Positions 7,040-16,264 of a stretch of DNA of 64,000 nt are shown piece by piece. The stretch's first letter is position 1. Each line of letters opens with the position of its first letter. The notes beneath the pieces were generated by a model. It ran no database searches, was not told where the DNA came from, and saw nothing but the letters and a program-made list of their open reading frames with translations. Position numbers and translations under genes: made by a program. Origin of the DNA: Anaerolinea thermophila (lineage in GTDB: Bacteria; Chloroflexota; Anaerolineae; Anaerolineales; Anaerolineaceae). Location: NCBI RefSeq assembly GCF_020723905.1, contig NZ_DYHZ01000009.1:62001-126000 (forward strand), given 5' to 3'.

Positions 7040-8032
7040 ATGAAGCGGGTTCTTTTTGTAGTGTTACTGTTGGCGCTGGTGCTGGCGGCTTGCACCCCAG
7101 CCACGCCAACCCAGCCTGCCAAGACGTACAAACTGGCGGCGATTTTCCCGGGCGTGATCAACGACTCGGACTACAATACCCTGGGGTACCTGGGCGCTGA
7201 AGCCGTCCAGAAGGACCTGGGCGTCCAGATGGCATACTCGGAGACGGTTGCCGTTCCTGATATTGACCGCGTGATGCGCGAGTACATTGACCAGGGCTAC
7301 AACATCATCTGGACTCACGGCGGACAGTACGTCAACCAGACCATCGAACTTGCCAAGCAGTTCCCCGATGTCGTCTTCATCGCTGAAGGCGATGCCAAAC
7401 CGGCGGAAATGCCCGCAAACGTCTGGTTCATTGACCGCAACTTCCACGTTGGCTTCTACGGCGTGGGCGCGCTGGCGGCGCGCATCACTCAGACCGGCAA
7501 AATCGGCTACATCGGCGGGCTGACCCTGCCCTTCTCGTATGCCGAAGTGCACGCCATGCAACAAGCCATCAAAGACTCCGGCAAGAACGTGGAACTCAAA
7601 GCCGTGTGGGCAGGCGATTTCAACGATCCCACCAAGGCGCGCCAGGTTGCCGACACCATGATCGCCGAAGGCTATGATGTGCTGGTTGGCTCACTCAACA
7701 ACGGGATGCTGGGCGTATTCGAAGCCGCCAAAGCCGCCACCGACAAGAAGATTCTGGTCACCGCCAAGTACACCGACAAGACCAGCATTGCCCCCGACAA
7801 CTACGTCACCTCTCTGCTGTACGATTTCGTCAAACCGATGAAAGACATCGTCGGCAAGATTCAGGCGGGCGAGAAGGGCGGCTACTACCCGCTGGGCTTC
7901 GACACCGGTGTTTCGCTCCAGACCCCCTTCAAGAACGTTGACCCGGCTGTCGAAGAAGAGATGAAGGGCGTCATCAACGATCTGGTGTCCGGTAAGATTC
8001 AGGTGGTGAAAGACACCAGCGAGATCAAATAA
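7040..8032 (+). CDS. BMP-family (purine nucleoside type) ABC transporter substrate-binding lipoprotein
   Basis: 330 aa. Lipoprotein signal MKRVLFVVLLLALVLAAC with lipobox Cys18, then a short TP-rich linker. The body follows the basic-membrane-protein (PnrA/BmpA) fold: KLAAIFPGVINDSDYNTLGYLGAEAV, PDVVFIAEGD, GFYGVGALAARITQTGKIGYIGG and VLVGSLNNGMLGVFEAAK. Family members bind nucleosides outside the membrane; some act on other solutes. It heads an operon with one double ATPase and two permeases, the standard layout. A stem-loop without U-tract follows and probably lets this gene be expressed more than the rest. Confidence 0.9.
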   Translation: MKRVLFVVLLLALVLAACTPATPTQPAKTYKLAAIFPGVINDSDYNTLGYLGAEAVQKDLGVQMAYSETVAVPDIDRVMREYIDQGYNIIWTHGGQYVNQTIELAKQFPDVVFIAEGDAKPAEMPANVWFIDRNFHVGFYGVGALAARITQTGKIGYIGGLTLPFSYAEVHAMQQAIKDSGKNVELKAVWAGDFNDPTKARQVADTMIAEGYDVLVGSLNNGMLGVFEAAKAATDKKILVTAKYTDKTSIAPDNYVTSLLYDFVKPMKDIVGKIQAGEKGGYYPLGFDTGVSLQTPFKNVDPAVEEEMKGVINDLVSGKIQVVKDTSEIK

Positions 8033-8046
8033 TCCTTTTCCTGAGA

Positions 8047-8076
8047 ATGAAGGCTCCCTGTCCGGGGAGCCTTCAT
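8047..8076 (+). other. Stem-loop between binding-protein and ATPase genes
   Basis: Perfect 12-bp inverted repeat ATGAAGGCTCCC / GGGAGCCTTCAT with a 6-nt loop and no T-run. It fits a partial terminator or RNase barrier protecting the upstream transcript. A comparable element sits at 21893-21922 in the sugar importer operon. Confidence 0.65.
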
Positions 8077-8108
8077 GCCATCTTAACCAGTCTTACGAGA
8101 AAGGACGC

Positions 8109-9653
8109 ATGAACGCACCCATCCTTTTGCACATGCGGGGAGTCTCCAAGGCTTTTGGCAGTACCCAGGCGCTGGACGACGTTTCCTTTGAACTGCGCCA
8201 GCGGGAAATTCACGGGCTACTGGGCGGTAACGGCGCCGGTAAAACCACTCTGATGAACATCCTGTTTGGGCTGTACCGCGCCGATGCCGGGGAGATTTTC
8301 CTGAACGACCAGCCGGTGCATATCACCGGACCGAAAGATGCCATTACCCACCGCATTAACATGGTGCATCAGCACTTTTTACAGGTGGGGTCTTTTACCG
8401 TGCTTGAGAACATCCTCATCGGAGCGCCGCGGAAAAACCGCTGGAACAACCGCTACGATGCCGAGGTGCAGAAAATTCAGAGCCTGCAGGAGCGTTTTGG
8501 GCTTCAGGTGCCGCTGGATGCGCTGATTGAAGACCTGCCCATGGGCATGCGTCAGAAGGTGGAAATTCTCAAAGCCCTCTACCGCGGCGTGCAGGTGCTC
8601 ATTCTGGACGAGCCCACCACCAACCTCACCCCGCAGGAAGTGGACGCGCTCTTCCAGTCCTTGCGGGTGATGGTGCAGGAAGGCTTGAGCGTGGTGTTCA
8701 TCACCCATAAACTGCGCGAGGTGATGAGCGTGTGCGACCGCATCACCGTGCTGCGCAACGGCAAAAACGTGCTCACCCTCGACCGGCAGGAGGCTTCGGA
8801 AGACGCCTTCGTGCGCGCCATGGTTGGCGAAGGCATGGATTTAAGCCGCAGTGTCATCTTTGCCCATGCCGGGCAGGACCTGCCCGCGCCTGCGCCCGTT
8901 CCTTTGCTCCGTGTGGAGGGCATTGTCACCGCGCCCGCTGAAGGCAGTGTGGCGCTGAAGGGTATTTCCTTCGATGTCCGCGAAGGGGAGATTTTCGGCA
9001 TTGCCGGGGTGGCAGGCAACGGGCAACGGGAACTGGCGGAAGTGGTTATGGGACTGCTACCGGTACAGTCCGGGCAGGTGTTCCTGCGAGATCAGACACT
9101 GCCGCATCCCGATTCCCGGCGGGTCTTGAAGGGCGATTTTGCCTACATTCCCGAAGACCGCCTGCATGATGGCTTCCTGCCGCGCGCCAGCGTGGCGCAC
9201 AACCTGATTCTGGGGCTGCACCGCCGCCCGCCCTACAGCAACGGCAGAGTCATTGACTGGAGCACGGTCTTCTCCCGCGCGCGGGAGTTGATCGGGCAGT
9301 ACAACATCAAGACTTCTGGACCGGAAGACATGGGCGGCAACCTTTCGGGGGGCAACATCCAGCGGGTGATGGTGGCACGGGCATTCTCCGCCACAGCGCC
9401 GGTGCTGGTAGCACACAACCCGACCCGCGGGCTGGACATTCCCTCAATGGATCTGGTGTACCAGAAGATGCTGGAACGCAAACGACAGGGACAGGCTACC
9501 CTGCTCATCTCAGAAGACCTGGATGAACTGATGCTGATGTGCGACCGCATCGGCGTGCTGTACAAAGGCGAACTGCTGGGCATTGTGGAACGCGGGCAGT
9601 TCGAGAAATACACCATTGGACAGATGATGAGCGGCATTCGCCCGCAGGCATGA
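8109..9653 (+). CDS. Nucleoside/simple-sugar ABC transporter double ATP-binding protein
   Basis: 514 aa with two fused ABC domains. Domain 1: Walker A GGNGAGKTT, MRQKVEILKALYRG in place of a canonical LSGG, Walker B VLILDEPTTNLTP, FITHK. Domain 2: degenerate Walker A GVAGNGQREL, signature NLSGGNIQRVMVARAF, Walker B region VLVAHNPTRGLD and LISEDLDEL. The degenerate second P-loop is normal for the RbsA/YufO class. It energises the two permeases that follow; spacing is 12 bp to the next gene. Confidence 0.92.
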   Translation: MNAPILLHMRGVSKAFGSTQALDDVSFELRQREIHGLLGGNGAGKTTLMNILFGLYRADAGEIFLNDQPVHITGPKDAITHRINMVHQHFLQVGSFTVLENILIGAPRKNRWNNRYDAEVQKIQSLQERFGLQVPLDALIEDLPMGMRQKVEILKALYRGVQVLILDEPTTNLTPQEVDALFQSLRVMVQEGLSVVFITHKLREVMSVCDRITVLRNGKNVLTLDRQEASEDAFVRAMVGEGMDLSRSVIFAHAGQDLPAPAPVPLLRVEGIVTAPAEGSVALKGISFDVREGEIFGIAGVAGNGQRELAEVVMGLLPVQSGQVFLRDQTLPHPDSRRVLKGDFAYIPEDRLHDGFLPRASVAHNLILGLHRRPPYSNGRVIDWSTVFSRARELIGQYNIKTSGPEDMGGNLSGGNIQRVMVARAFSATAPVLVAHNPTRGLDIPSMDLVYQKMLERKRQGQATLLISEDLDELMLMCDRIGVLYKGELLGIVERGQFEKYTIGQMMSGIRPQA

Positions 9654-9665
9654 GGAAGGGGTCTT

Positions 9666-10700
9666 ATGAAGAAATCAAACGCAGTCTTCTCAATCGCCCG
9701 CGCGGTGCTTCCCTACCTGCTGGCTGTGCTGGCGGCGTTTGCCGCGGCGGGCGTGTTCATCGCCTTGATGGGGTTTGACGTGTTCAAAGCCTACGGAACG
9801 ATTCTGTTCACCTCGTTCCGCACCCCCAACGGCTTTGTGCAAACCCTGCTGAAGTTCGTGCCGCTGGTGCTGCAGGCGCTGGCATTCACCATTCCGCTGA
9901 CGGCAGGCAAATTTAACATCGGCGGCGAGGGACAATTGCTGGTCGGGGCAACCGCCGCCACTGTGGTGGGCATTGTCTTTGCAAACCTGCCGCCGGTCCT
10001 GCTGATACCTCTGGTGCTGCTGGCAGGAGTGCTGGGCGGTGCGCTGTGGGGATTGATTCCAGGGTGGCTGTTGTACCGCTTTGGCATCAACGAAATCCTC
10101 ACCACCGTTCTGCTCAACTTCGTTTCGTTCAATCTGGTCAACTACGTATGTACCGGTCCTCTGCGCGACCCGGGAGCGGGACACCCGACTACCCTTGCCA
10201 TTGGTGAAAACGGCTGGCTTCCCATGCTGGTCAACAACCCGCCCCTCCACTCCGGCATTTTGCTGGCGATTCTGGTGGTGGCGGTGGTGTACTACGTCAT
10301 CACCCGCACGGTGAGCGGCTATGAACTGGTGGCAACCGGCGCCAACCCGCGCGCCGCAGGGGTGTTTGGCATCAATACCCGCTGGATGTTCATTGCCTCG
10401 CTGGTCATTGCTGGCGGCGTGGGTGGTCTCTCCGGCGCACTGGAAGTGGCGGGCGCCCAGCATCGCCTCATTGAGGGTATGCAGCACAACTTCCTGGTGC
10501 TGGGCTTGATCATCGGGCTGATTGCCAAAGGCAATAATCTGGCGGTGCCGTTCGTGGCGTTCTTCATCTCTGTGCTGGAGGTGGGCGCCAGCGCCATGCA
10601 GAGGACGCTGATGATCCCGGTGGAAATGGTTTTCATTGTTGAAGCGCTCATTCTGGTGTTCGTCCTGCTTTCCGATCTGGTACAAAAGAGGGTCTCATGA
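9666..10700 (+). CDS. Nucleoside ABC transporter permease (YufP/NupP-like)
   Basis: 344 aa, about eight to ten membrane segments. Branched-chain/ribose permease family (BPD_transp_2) features: FTIPLTAGKFNIGGEGQLLVGATAA, YRFGINEILTTVLLNFVSFNLVNYV and SGYELVATGANPRAAGVFGI near residue 220. It forms one half of the channel. The next permease starts within its last codons (4-bp ATGA overlap). Confidence 0.92.
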   Translation: MKKSNAVFSIARAVLPYLLAVLAAFAAAGVFIALMGFDVFKAYGTILFTSFRTPNGFVQTLLKFVPLVLQALAFTIPLTAGKFNIGGEGQLLVGATAATVVGIVFANLPPVLLIPLVLLAGVLGGALWGLIPGWLLYRFGINEILTTVLLNFVSFNLVNYVCTGPLRDPGAGHPTTLAIGENGWLPMLVNNPPLHSGILLAILVVAVVYYVITRTVSGYELVATGANPRAAGVFGINTRWMFIASLVIAGGVGGLSGALEVAGAQHRLIEGMQHNFLVLGLIIGLIAKGNNLAVPFVAFFISVLEVGASAMQRTLMIPVEMVFIVEALILVFVLLSDLVQKRVS

Positions 10701-11638
10701 ACGAGTTCTGGCTGACCATCATTTCTTACGCAAAACTGATTTTGCTGACCATTGTGCCGTTTGTGCTGGCGGGACAGGGCACCATGCTGGGCGGACGCAC
10801 GGGCATCTTCAACGTGGCGCAGGAAGGCATCATGCTGGTGGGAGCCTCGGTCGGTTTTCTGGTAAGTTATTTGACGCGCAGTAACGAACTGGGCATGCTC
10901 GCCGCCATGCTGTCGGGCGGACTGTTCGGGCTGGCGCTGGCATACTTCACCACCAACCTGCGCATGGATCAATTCGTCATCGGGCTGGCGCTGTTCTTCA
11001 TCGGGATCGGGTTGTCCACCCTGTTGCCAAAAATCGTCATCGGCGTGACTCTGACCCCGCCGCTCATCCCCACCCTGAAGGAAATCTCCATCCCCGTGTT
11101 AAGTCAGATTCCGGTGATTGGAGAAATTTTCTTCAAACAAAACGCGCTGGTGTACTTCTCCATCCTGCTTTCGGTGGGGTTATGGTGGTACCTGTACCGC
11201 ACACAGGTGGGCATGGAACTGCGCGCAGTGGGTGAAAATCCCCAGGCTGCCGACAGTCTCGGGGTGAACGTCACCCGTTCGCGCTACTGGACTGCCATTG
11301 TGGGGGGAATGCTCATCGGACTCGCAGGGGCATACCTGCCGATGGTGTACACCGGCACCTTCACCGAAAACATGGTCAAGGGACGCGGCTGGCTGGCGAT
11401 TGCGCTGACCTTCTTCGGCGGGTGGAAGCCCGACACCATTCTGTACGGGGCGCTGTTCTTCGCCCTGATCGAGGTGCTGGCGTACCGCGTGCAGGTGCTG
11501 GGCACAGCCATCCCATACCAGTTCCTGCTGATGCTGCCGTATCTGGCAACCATTCTGGTGATGGTGTTCTCGTTCCGCAAAGCGCGCGTACCTGCCTTCC
11601 TCGGGCAGAACTACGACCGCGAAAAGCGGGCACTGTAG
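10697..11638 (+). CDS. Nucleoside ABC transporter permease (YufQ/NupQ-like)
   Basis: 313 aa, hydrophobic throughout. Landmarks: GGRTGIFNVAQEGIMLVGASVG near residue 32, TNLRMDQFVIGLALFFIGIGLS, VGMELRAVGENPQAADSLGVNV near 175, and KGRGWLAIALTFFGGWKPD. Second half of the heterodimeric channel and last gene of the operon, closed by a bidirectional terminator. Confidence 0.92.
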   Translation: MNEFWLTIISYAKLILLTIVPFVLAGQGTMLGGRTGIFNVAQEGIMLVGASVGFLVSYLTRSNELGMLAAMLSGGLFGLALAYFTTNLRMDQFVIGLALFFIGIGLSTLLPKIVIGVTLTPPLIPTLKEISIPVLSQIPVIGEIFFKQNALVYFSILLSVGLWWYLYRTQVGMELRAVGENPQAADSLGVNVTRSRYWTAIVGGMLIGLAGAYLPMVYTGTFTENMVKGRGWLAIALTFFGGWKPDTILYGALFFALIEVLAYRVQVLGTAIPYQFLLMLPYLATILVMVFSFRKARVPAFLGQNYDREKRAL

Positions 11639-11645
11639 AAAAAAA

Positions 11646-11680
11646 GGACGGGAGCGGTTGTCCGCTCCCGTTCCTTTATT
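11646..11680. terminator. Bidirectional intrinsic terminator
   Basis: CGGGAGCGG (11649-11657), TTGT loop, CCGCTCCCG (11662-11670), followed by TTCCTTTATT on plus. On minus the same stem is followed by a T7 run. It ends both the nucleoside importer operon and the convergent membrane protein gene. Confidence 0.85.
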
Positions 11681-11694
11681 AAGACGGGGAGAAA

Positions 11695-12423
11695 TCAGGC
11701 GCGCTGGGCTTCCACTACCACGCCGCTTTCTGCCTTCATCGGCGTGGTAGCGCGCAGGAAACCGGCAAAGAGCAAAACAGCGCCGAGAAATTCGCTGATG
11801 TAGAGCGCACCCGGTACGCCCATGCGGCTGAAGGTGCCGCCAAACGCAGGCAGAAGCGCGCCCACGGCAATCAGCACGTTGCCAATGGTGCGGTGAAGAA
11901 GCACACGCCTGCGCCAGAAAAGATATGCCGAGTAGCCCGCGCCGCCCACCAGTGCGATCGTGCCATAGAGGTTGAAGAACGGCGTCAGCGTGCGCACCCC
12001 CGCGGTGATGATGGCTTTGCCGCTCAACTCACTGCCCGTATGCAGGCCACCGGTCATCAGATCGGGATCGAGTTGCGCACCAAAGACACGCACAGCGCCG
12101 TACAGCGAGCCCAGCACCAGCAGAATCATCAGGGCGTGCGCCAGTCTGCGGCGGCGCACCAGCAGATACACCGTCCCCTGTCCCAGCCACGCGGCAACCA
12201 GCATGGCGCCAAACAGATACCACAGGCGAAAGATCAGCGGGTTCCAGCCAAAGGCACCATAGAAACCCTCGCAAAACCCGCCAATGCCGTAAAACACCAT
12301 GCCGATGCCCCACAACAGCAGGTGCGCGCCGCCTTTCCGGGCAAAGCGGCGCAGGACGAAAGCGGCAAAGACAAAACTGACCGCGCTGGACAGAAACGGC
12401 AAAACCGTGTTCAGGAAGTTCAT
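11695..12423 (-). CDS. Polytopic membrane protein of unknown function
   Basis: 242 aa with about seven predicted hydrophobic helices, starting MNFLNTVLPFLSSAVSFVFAAFVL and ending with a short polar tail (ESGVVVEAQRA). Tryptophan- and glycine-rich loops (YGIGGFCEGFYGAFGWNPLIFRLWYL) resemble uncharacterised integral membrane proteins; I recognise no catalytic motif. It is preceded by a 47-aa single-pass protein on the same strand (41-bp gap) and may be the last gene of the polysaccharide region. No function assigned. Confidence 0.75.
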   Translation of the reverse strand: MNFLNTVLPFLSSAVSFVFAAFVLRRFARKGGAHLLLWGIGMVFYGIGGFCEGFYGAFGWNPLIFRLWYLFGAMLVAAWLGQGTVYLLVRRRRLAHALMILLVLGSLYGAVRVFGAQLDPDLMTGGLHTGSELSGKAIITAGVRTLTPFFNLYGTIALVGGAGYSAYLFWRRRVLLHRTIGNVLIAVGALLPAFGGTFSRMGVPGALYISEFLGAVLLFAGFLRATTPMKAESGVVVEAQRA

Positions 12424-12463
12424 AACAAATCCTCCGATGAAACAGAATGAAGGGGTTCAGGAT

Positions 12464-12607
12464 TTATTTCAACCAGCCCAGCAAAACAGCAAGACTGACG
12501 CCAATCAACGCCAGTACTGCCAGACCTACCAGCACAAGAATCAACGGAACGGCTTTTTCCCAGAACGGGGGATAGGGACGACGCGGAGAAGGTTGTTTCG
12601 ATGTCAT
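12464..12607 (-). CDS. 47-aa single-pass membrane protein
   Basis: Small ORF: MTSKQPSPRRPYPPFWEK, then one long hydrophobic helix (AVPLILVLVGLAVLALIG..., about residues 19-44) ending GWLK. GGGAGAA lies 8 nt upstream of the ATG. The basic, proline-rich cytosolic end followed by one helix is a plausible real protein rather than chance. It sits between a glycosyltransferase (75 bp upstream) and the 242-aa membrane protein (41 bp downstream). Function unknown. Confidence 0.6.
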   Translation of the reverse strand: MTSKQPSPRRPYPPFWEKAVPLILVLVGLAVLALIGVSLAVLLGWLK

Positions 12608-12681
12608 GTGTAATTCTCCCGGGCATGATTATGCCACGGGAAAATTAAGCAAACATGAGATTTTCGACCCGATTGAGAAAT

Positions 12682-13725
12682 TTACCCACCCAGCAAAATG
12701 TGCAGATAACGTTCCGCCATGACCTCAAGGTCAAAAAGGCGTTCCGCCCGGATACGGGCACGGCGGCGGGCGTTTTCTCCCTCTCCAAGCAAACGACGGG
12801 TGGCTTCCGCCAGTTCCTCACGCGAGAGGGGCGTCTCCAGGCGCCAGACCTGGCTTCCCCAGGGTGCCAGCGCGCCGCCATCCTCGCCCACCAGTTCGGG
12901 CAGAGCACCCTCGGCGTAGCCCACCACGGGCAACCCGCACGCCAGTGCCTCAATGACAGCGTTCGGGCAGGGCGGGTTGAGTTCCGCAGAAAACAGCAGG
13001 TGCGCCGAGCGGTCCAGCGCAGGGATATTGCCGCGCGGAACCACCCCCAGCCAGCGCACTTTGCCCGGCAACTGCGCATCGGCGCGGCGGCGCAGTTCCT
13101 CGACCACCTCGCCCGCCACCCACAGTTCGGCGGGTTTGCCCTGCCAGCCATCCAGACGCCGCACGAGATCCAGGGCATTGTCCAGTCCCAGCCAGTTGCC
13201 GCGGTGCAGACGCCCTTCCACCACCAGCACCCGCCAGCGGTCTGCGGGGGGGCGTTCCTCGCCCTGCAGAGAGTATTCCTGCAGGTCGACTGCGTTGTAA
13301 ATCACCGCGGCGGGTTTGTTGACCGGTCCGTACACCTTTTCCCACCAGCGGCGGGAAAATTCGGACTGGTACACAATGGCATCGGCAAGGAAATGACGGA
13401 TGAACGCCAGCAGGGCATTATTCAACTCCGAGCGCAGGAAGTGGCGCACGCCGGTAAAGCGTTTGCGATGAAGCCAGTTCATCCCGTCCAGCCGCTGAAC
13501 AATGCGCACACCACGGCGGCGCGCCCGCCACAGGGCGGGCAAATCGCGCGTACCGGCAATGACCAGAATGGCTGCACAGGTAGGGTCATCGGGGGTTTGA
13601 TGCACCTGCCAGCCGCGCCGCATCAGGGCGGCGCTCAACCGCCCGCGGAAAGATGCCGGTCCGCCCAGCCCTTCCAGGCGGGGGAGCAGACAGAGGGAAA
13701 CGGAAGCGGGGTCGGGCTGGCTCAT
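12682..13725 (-). CDS. Glycosyltransferase, GT4-like (GT-B fold)
   Basis: 347 aa. N-terminal half has the GT-B acceptor domain (LEGLGGPASFRGRLSAALMRRGW, ... VRIVQRLDGMNWLHRK); C-terminal half has the nucleotide-sugar domain with KVRWLGVVPRGNIPALDRSAHLLFSAELNPPCPNAVIEALACGLPVVGYAEGALPELV, where the PNAVIEALACGLPVV segment is the usual E(x7)E region. It transfers a sugar in surface polysaccharide assembly; donor and acceptor cannot be read from sequence. It follows wecB by 17 bp. Confidence 0.85.
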   Translation of the reverse strand: MSQPDPASVSLCLLPRLEGLGGPASFRGRLSAALMRRGWQVHQTPDDPTCAAILVIAGTRDLPALWRARRRGVRIVQRLDGMNWLHRKRFTGVRHFLRSELNNALLAFIRHFLADAIVYQSEFSRRWWEKVYGPVNKPAAVIYNAVDLQEYSLQGEERPPADRWRVLVVEGRLHRGNWLGLDNALDLVRRLDGWQGKPAELWVAGEVVEELRRRADAQLPGKVRWLGVVPRGNIPALDRSAHLLFSAELNPPCPNAVIEALACGLPVVGYAEGALPELVGEDGGALAPWGSQVWRLETPLSREELAEATRRLLGEGENARRRARIRAERLFDLEVMAERYLHILLGG

Positions 13726-13742
13726 GCCTCAGGTAGATGGAA

Positions 13743-14870
13743 TTAACGCCGGCTGGCATTGAGCAGTGCCGCCACGATGCGCTCGGCGGCATGCCCATCT
13801 CCAAAAGGATTGGCGGCTTGCGCCATGGCGCGGTAAGCGCGCTCATCTTCCAGCAGCAGGCGCGCTTCGCGCAGGATGCGCTCCGGATCAGTTCCCACCA
13901 GTTTAAGCACACCTGCCTCCACACCCTCGGGGCGTTCGGTGACTTCGCGCAGAACCAGGGTAGGCTTGCCCAGACTGGTGGCTTCTTCCTGAATACCGCC
14001 CGAGTCGGTGAGAACCAGATGGGCTTTCTGCATCAGATGCGCCATGGGCAGGTAGTCCAGTGGCGGGGTGAGGGTGATATTGGGCACATCCGAAAGCAGG
14101 CGGTAAACCGGTTCCTGCACGTTGGGGTTGAGATGGACGGCGTACAGCAGCGCCAGACGGTCGGAATACTCCTCTGCCAGAGTGCGCAGGGCGTGGCAGA
14201 TATCCTCCAGCGGTTTGCCAAAATTCTCCCGCCGGTGTGCGGTGATCAGCACCAGTTGACGTCCGCCGGGGCGCACGTCCATGCGCGCCAGCAGGTCTTC
14301 GGCTTCTTTCGGCATGGGCTGGGCGGTAATCCAGCGCAGGGCATCAATGGCAGGGTTGCCGGTGACCACGATGCTTTGCGGGGGGACGTTTTCTGCCAGC
14401 AGGTTGCGGCGGGCGTGTTCGGTGGGGGCAAAGTGCAGATCTGCCACCACACCGGCAATGCGCCGGTTGATTTCCTCAGGAAAAGGCTGGTAGCGGTCGT
14501 TGGTGCGCAAACCGGCTTCCACATGTCCCACGCGGATGCGGTGGTAGAACGCCAGAAGCGCCGCCGCCATCACCGTGGTGGTATCGCCCTGCACCAGCAC
14601 CCAGTCGGGCTTGATCTCGCTCAACACGGGATCAAGGTGGGTGAAGATGTCGGCGGTCAGTTGCGCCAGACTCTGGTTGGGCTTCATCAGGTTCAGGTCC
14701 ATGTCGGGGTGGATGTCGAACACCTCCAGCACCTGATCGAGCATCTGGCGGTGCTGGGCAGTCACGCATACCTGCGACTCGATGCCGGGGGTCTGCGCCA
14801 GCAAGCGCACCACCGGCGCCATTTTGACCGCCTCAGGACGGGTTCCAAAGATTGAGAGCACGCGAATCAT
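13743..14870 (-). CDS. wecB: UDP-N-acetylglucosamine 2-epimerase (non-hydrolysing)
   Basis: 375 aa. Hallmarks: LSIFGTRPEAVKMAPVV at the start, VQGDTTTVMAAALLAFYHRIRVGHVEAGLRT around residues 95-125, ITAHRRENFG, and LTDSGGIQEEATSLGKPTLVLREVTERPEGVEAG near the C-terminus. It interconverts UDP-GlcNAc and UDP-ManNAc in the cytosol. The product is the substrate of WecC, encoded immediately upstream with a 3-bp gap, so together they make UDP-ManNAcA for a surface polymer. Confidence 0.94.
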   Translation of the reverse strand: MIRVLSIFGTRPEAVKMAPVVRLLAQTPGIESQVCVTAQHRQMLDQVLEVFDIHPDMDLNLMKPNQSLAQLTADIFTHLDPVLSEIKPDWVLVQGDTTTVMAAALLAFYHRIRVGHVEAGLRTNDRYQPFPEEINRRIAGVVADLHFAPTEHARRNLLAENVPPQSIVVTGNPAIDALRWITAQPMPKEAEDLLARMDVRPGGRQLVLITAHRRENFGKPLEDICHALRTLAEEYSDRLALLYAVHLNPNVQEPVYRLLSDVPNITLTPPLDYLPMAHLMQKAHLVLTDSGGIQEEATSLGKPTLVLREVTERPEGVEAGVLKLVGTDPERILREARLLLEDERAYRAMAQAANPFGDGHAAERIVAALLNASRR

Positions 14871-14873
14871 GGC

Positions 14874-16157
14874 TTACCCCGCATGTTTCCGATCGCCCAG
14901 GCGGTGATAATGGAAGCCGTTGAACTGCCAGCGCTCAGGCTCCCAGCCGTTGACGCAGTCCACCACAATGCGCGCCGCGGTCAACTGCGCCACTTCTACA
15001 GGGTCGAGGTTGCGCAGGACCGTATGTCCAACCAGCAAAAGCAGAACATCGGCTTCGTCGAGGATTTCCCCCAGCGTGGGAACGGTCTCCACGCCCTCGA
15101 TGTGCGCGTCGGGTTTGAAGGGTTCGTAAGCGCGCACCTGCGCACCCGCCTGACGGAGCAAATGACAGACTTCAATGGCAGGGCTTTCACGCAGGTCATC
15201 CACATCGGCTTTGTACGCCAGTCCGAGGGCGGCAACGCGCAATCCATCCAGCGAGCCTGCCGCCTGGCGCACCCGCTCAACGACGAAGTGCGGCTGGGTA
15301 TCGTTGACCTCGCGGGCTGTGCGAATGAGGGTTGCCAGATCGGGCGCGGCTTCCACCAGAAACCACGGATCCACCGAGATGCAGTGACCGCCCACGCCGG
15401 GTCCGGGGTTAAGGATGCGCACGCGCGGATGGCGGTTTGCCAGCGCGATGGCTTCCCACACGTTGATGCCAAAACGCTCGGCAAGGCGAGCGAACTCGTT
15501 GGCAATGGCAATGTTGACATCGCGGTAGGTGTTTTCCATTAACTTGACCATCTCGGCGGTGGTGGCGTCGGTCAGGATGATCTCGCCGCGCACGAAAACG
15601 CCGTACAGGTCGCGTCCGGCTTCGGCAGAAGCGCGGTCAATGCCACCAATGACGCGGGTGTTTTCGATCAATTCCCGCAAAATTTGCCCGGGCAGAACCC
15701 GCTCGGGCGAATACGCCAGGTGAAAATCCTCACCTGCCTTCAAACCGGAACGCTCGAGGATGGGACGGACTACATCCTCGGTGGTGCGCGGCGGTGAGGT
15801 CGATTCCAGCACCACCAGCGCGCCGCGGCGCAAAACCGGAACGATGGCTTCCGCGGCGGCAATCACGAACGATAAATCTGCCTTCTTGCCCTCTTTGAAG
15901 GGCGTCGGTACCGCAATGATATAAGCATCGGCTTCCACAGGTTGAGGGCTGACCGAAAGATTGCCCGATTTCACTGCCGCCTGCACCAGCGTTCGCAGTC
16001 CCGGCTCGTAAATGTGGGTCTCGCCGTTTTGCAAACTGTGCAGAACAGCAGGGTTGACATCCACACCGGTGACCCGCAAGCCGTGCGTGGCAAAGGTGCT
16101 GGCAGTCGGCAAGCCAATATAGCCCAATCCCAGAACACAAATGTGTTGAAAACGCAT
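14874..16157 (-). CDS. wecC: UDP-N-acetyl-D-mannosamine dehydrogenase
   Basis: 427 aa from ATG 16157, chosen because AGGGAG sits 6 nt upstream; a second ATG at 16163 overlaps the SD, and the longest frame adds unrelated residues. NAD-binding motif VLGLGYIGLPTA near residue 8, VPTPFKEG, LVVLESTSPPRTTEDVV, YSPERVLPG, LMENTYRDVNIAIANEFARL, PGPGVGGHCISVDPWFL and the C-terminal domain YKADVDDLRESPAIEV. It oxidises UDP-ManNAc to UDP-ManNAcA in two NAD steps. Assignment to WecC rather than another UDP-sugar dehydrogenase is supported by wecB next door. Confidence 0.9.
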   Translation of the reverse strand: MRFQHICVLGLGYIGLPTASTFATHGLRVTGVDVNPAVLHSLQNGETHIYEPGLRTLVQAAVKSGNLSVSPQPVEADAYIIAVPTPFKEGKKADLSFVIAAAEAIVPVLRRGALVVLESTSPPRTTEDVVRPILERSGLKAGEDFHLAYSPERVLPGQILRELIENTRVIGGIDRASAEAGRDLYGVFVRGEIILTDATTAEMVKLMENTYRDVNIAIANEFARLAERFGINVWEAIALANRHPRVRILNPGPGVGGHCISVDPWFLVEAAPDLATLIRTAREVNDTQPHFVVERVRQAAGSLDGLRVAALGLAYKADVDDLRESPAIEVCHLLRQAGAQVRAYEPFKPDAHIEGVETVPTLGEILDEADVLLLLVGHTVLRNLDPVEVAQLTAARIVVDCVNGWEPERWQFNGFHYHRLGDRKHAG

Positions 16158-16264
16158 GTGCATCTCCCTGTATCGTACTGGGTAACGATTATCCCACGAT
16201 TCGAGCCATGCGGACAGGGTACGATTGGGCACGCCCGGCGTGTGCCGAATCGAAAGAGATGTTT

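Noticed and set aside
9690-10685. 331-codon frame on the minus strand, and similar long antisense frames (for example 48902-50074, 20581-21894)
   Set aside because: They are shadows of well-identified genes with high GC at third positions; their compositions (His/Gln/Arg-rich) are non-protein-like.
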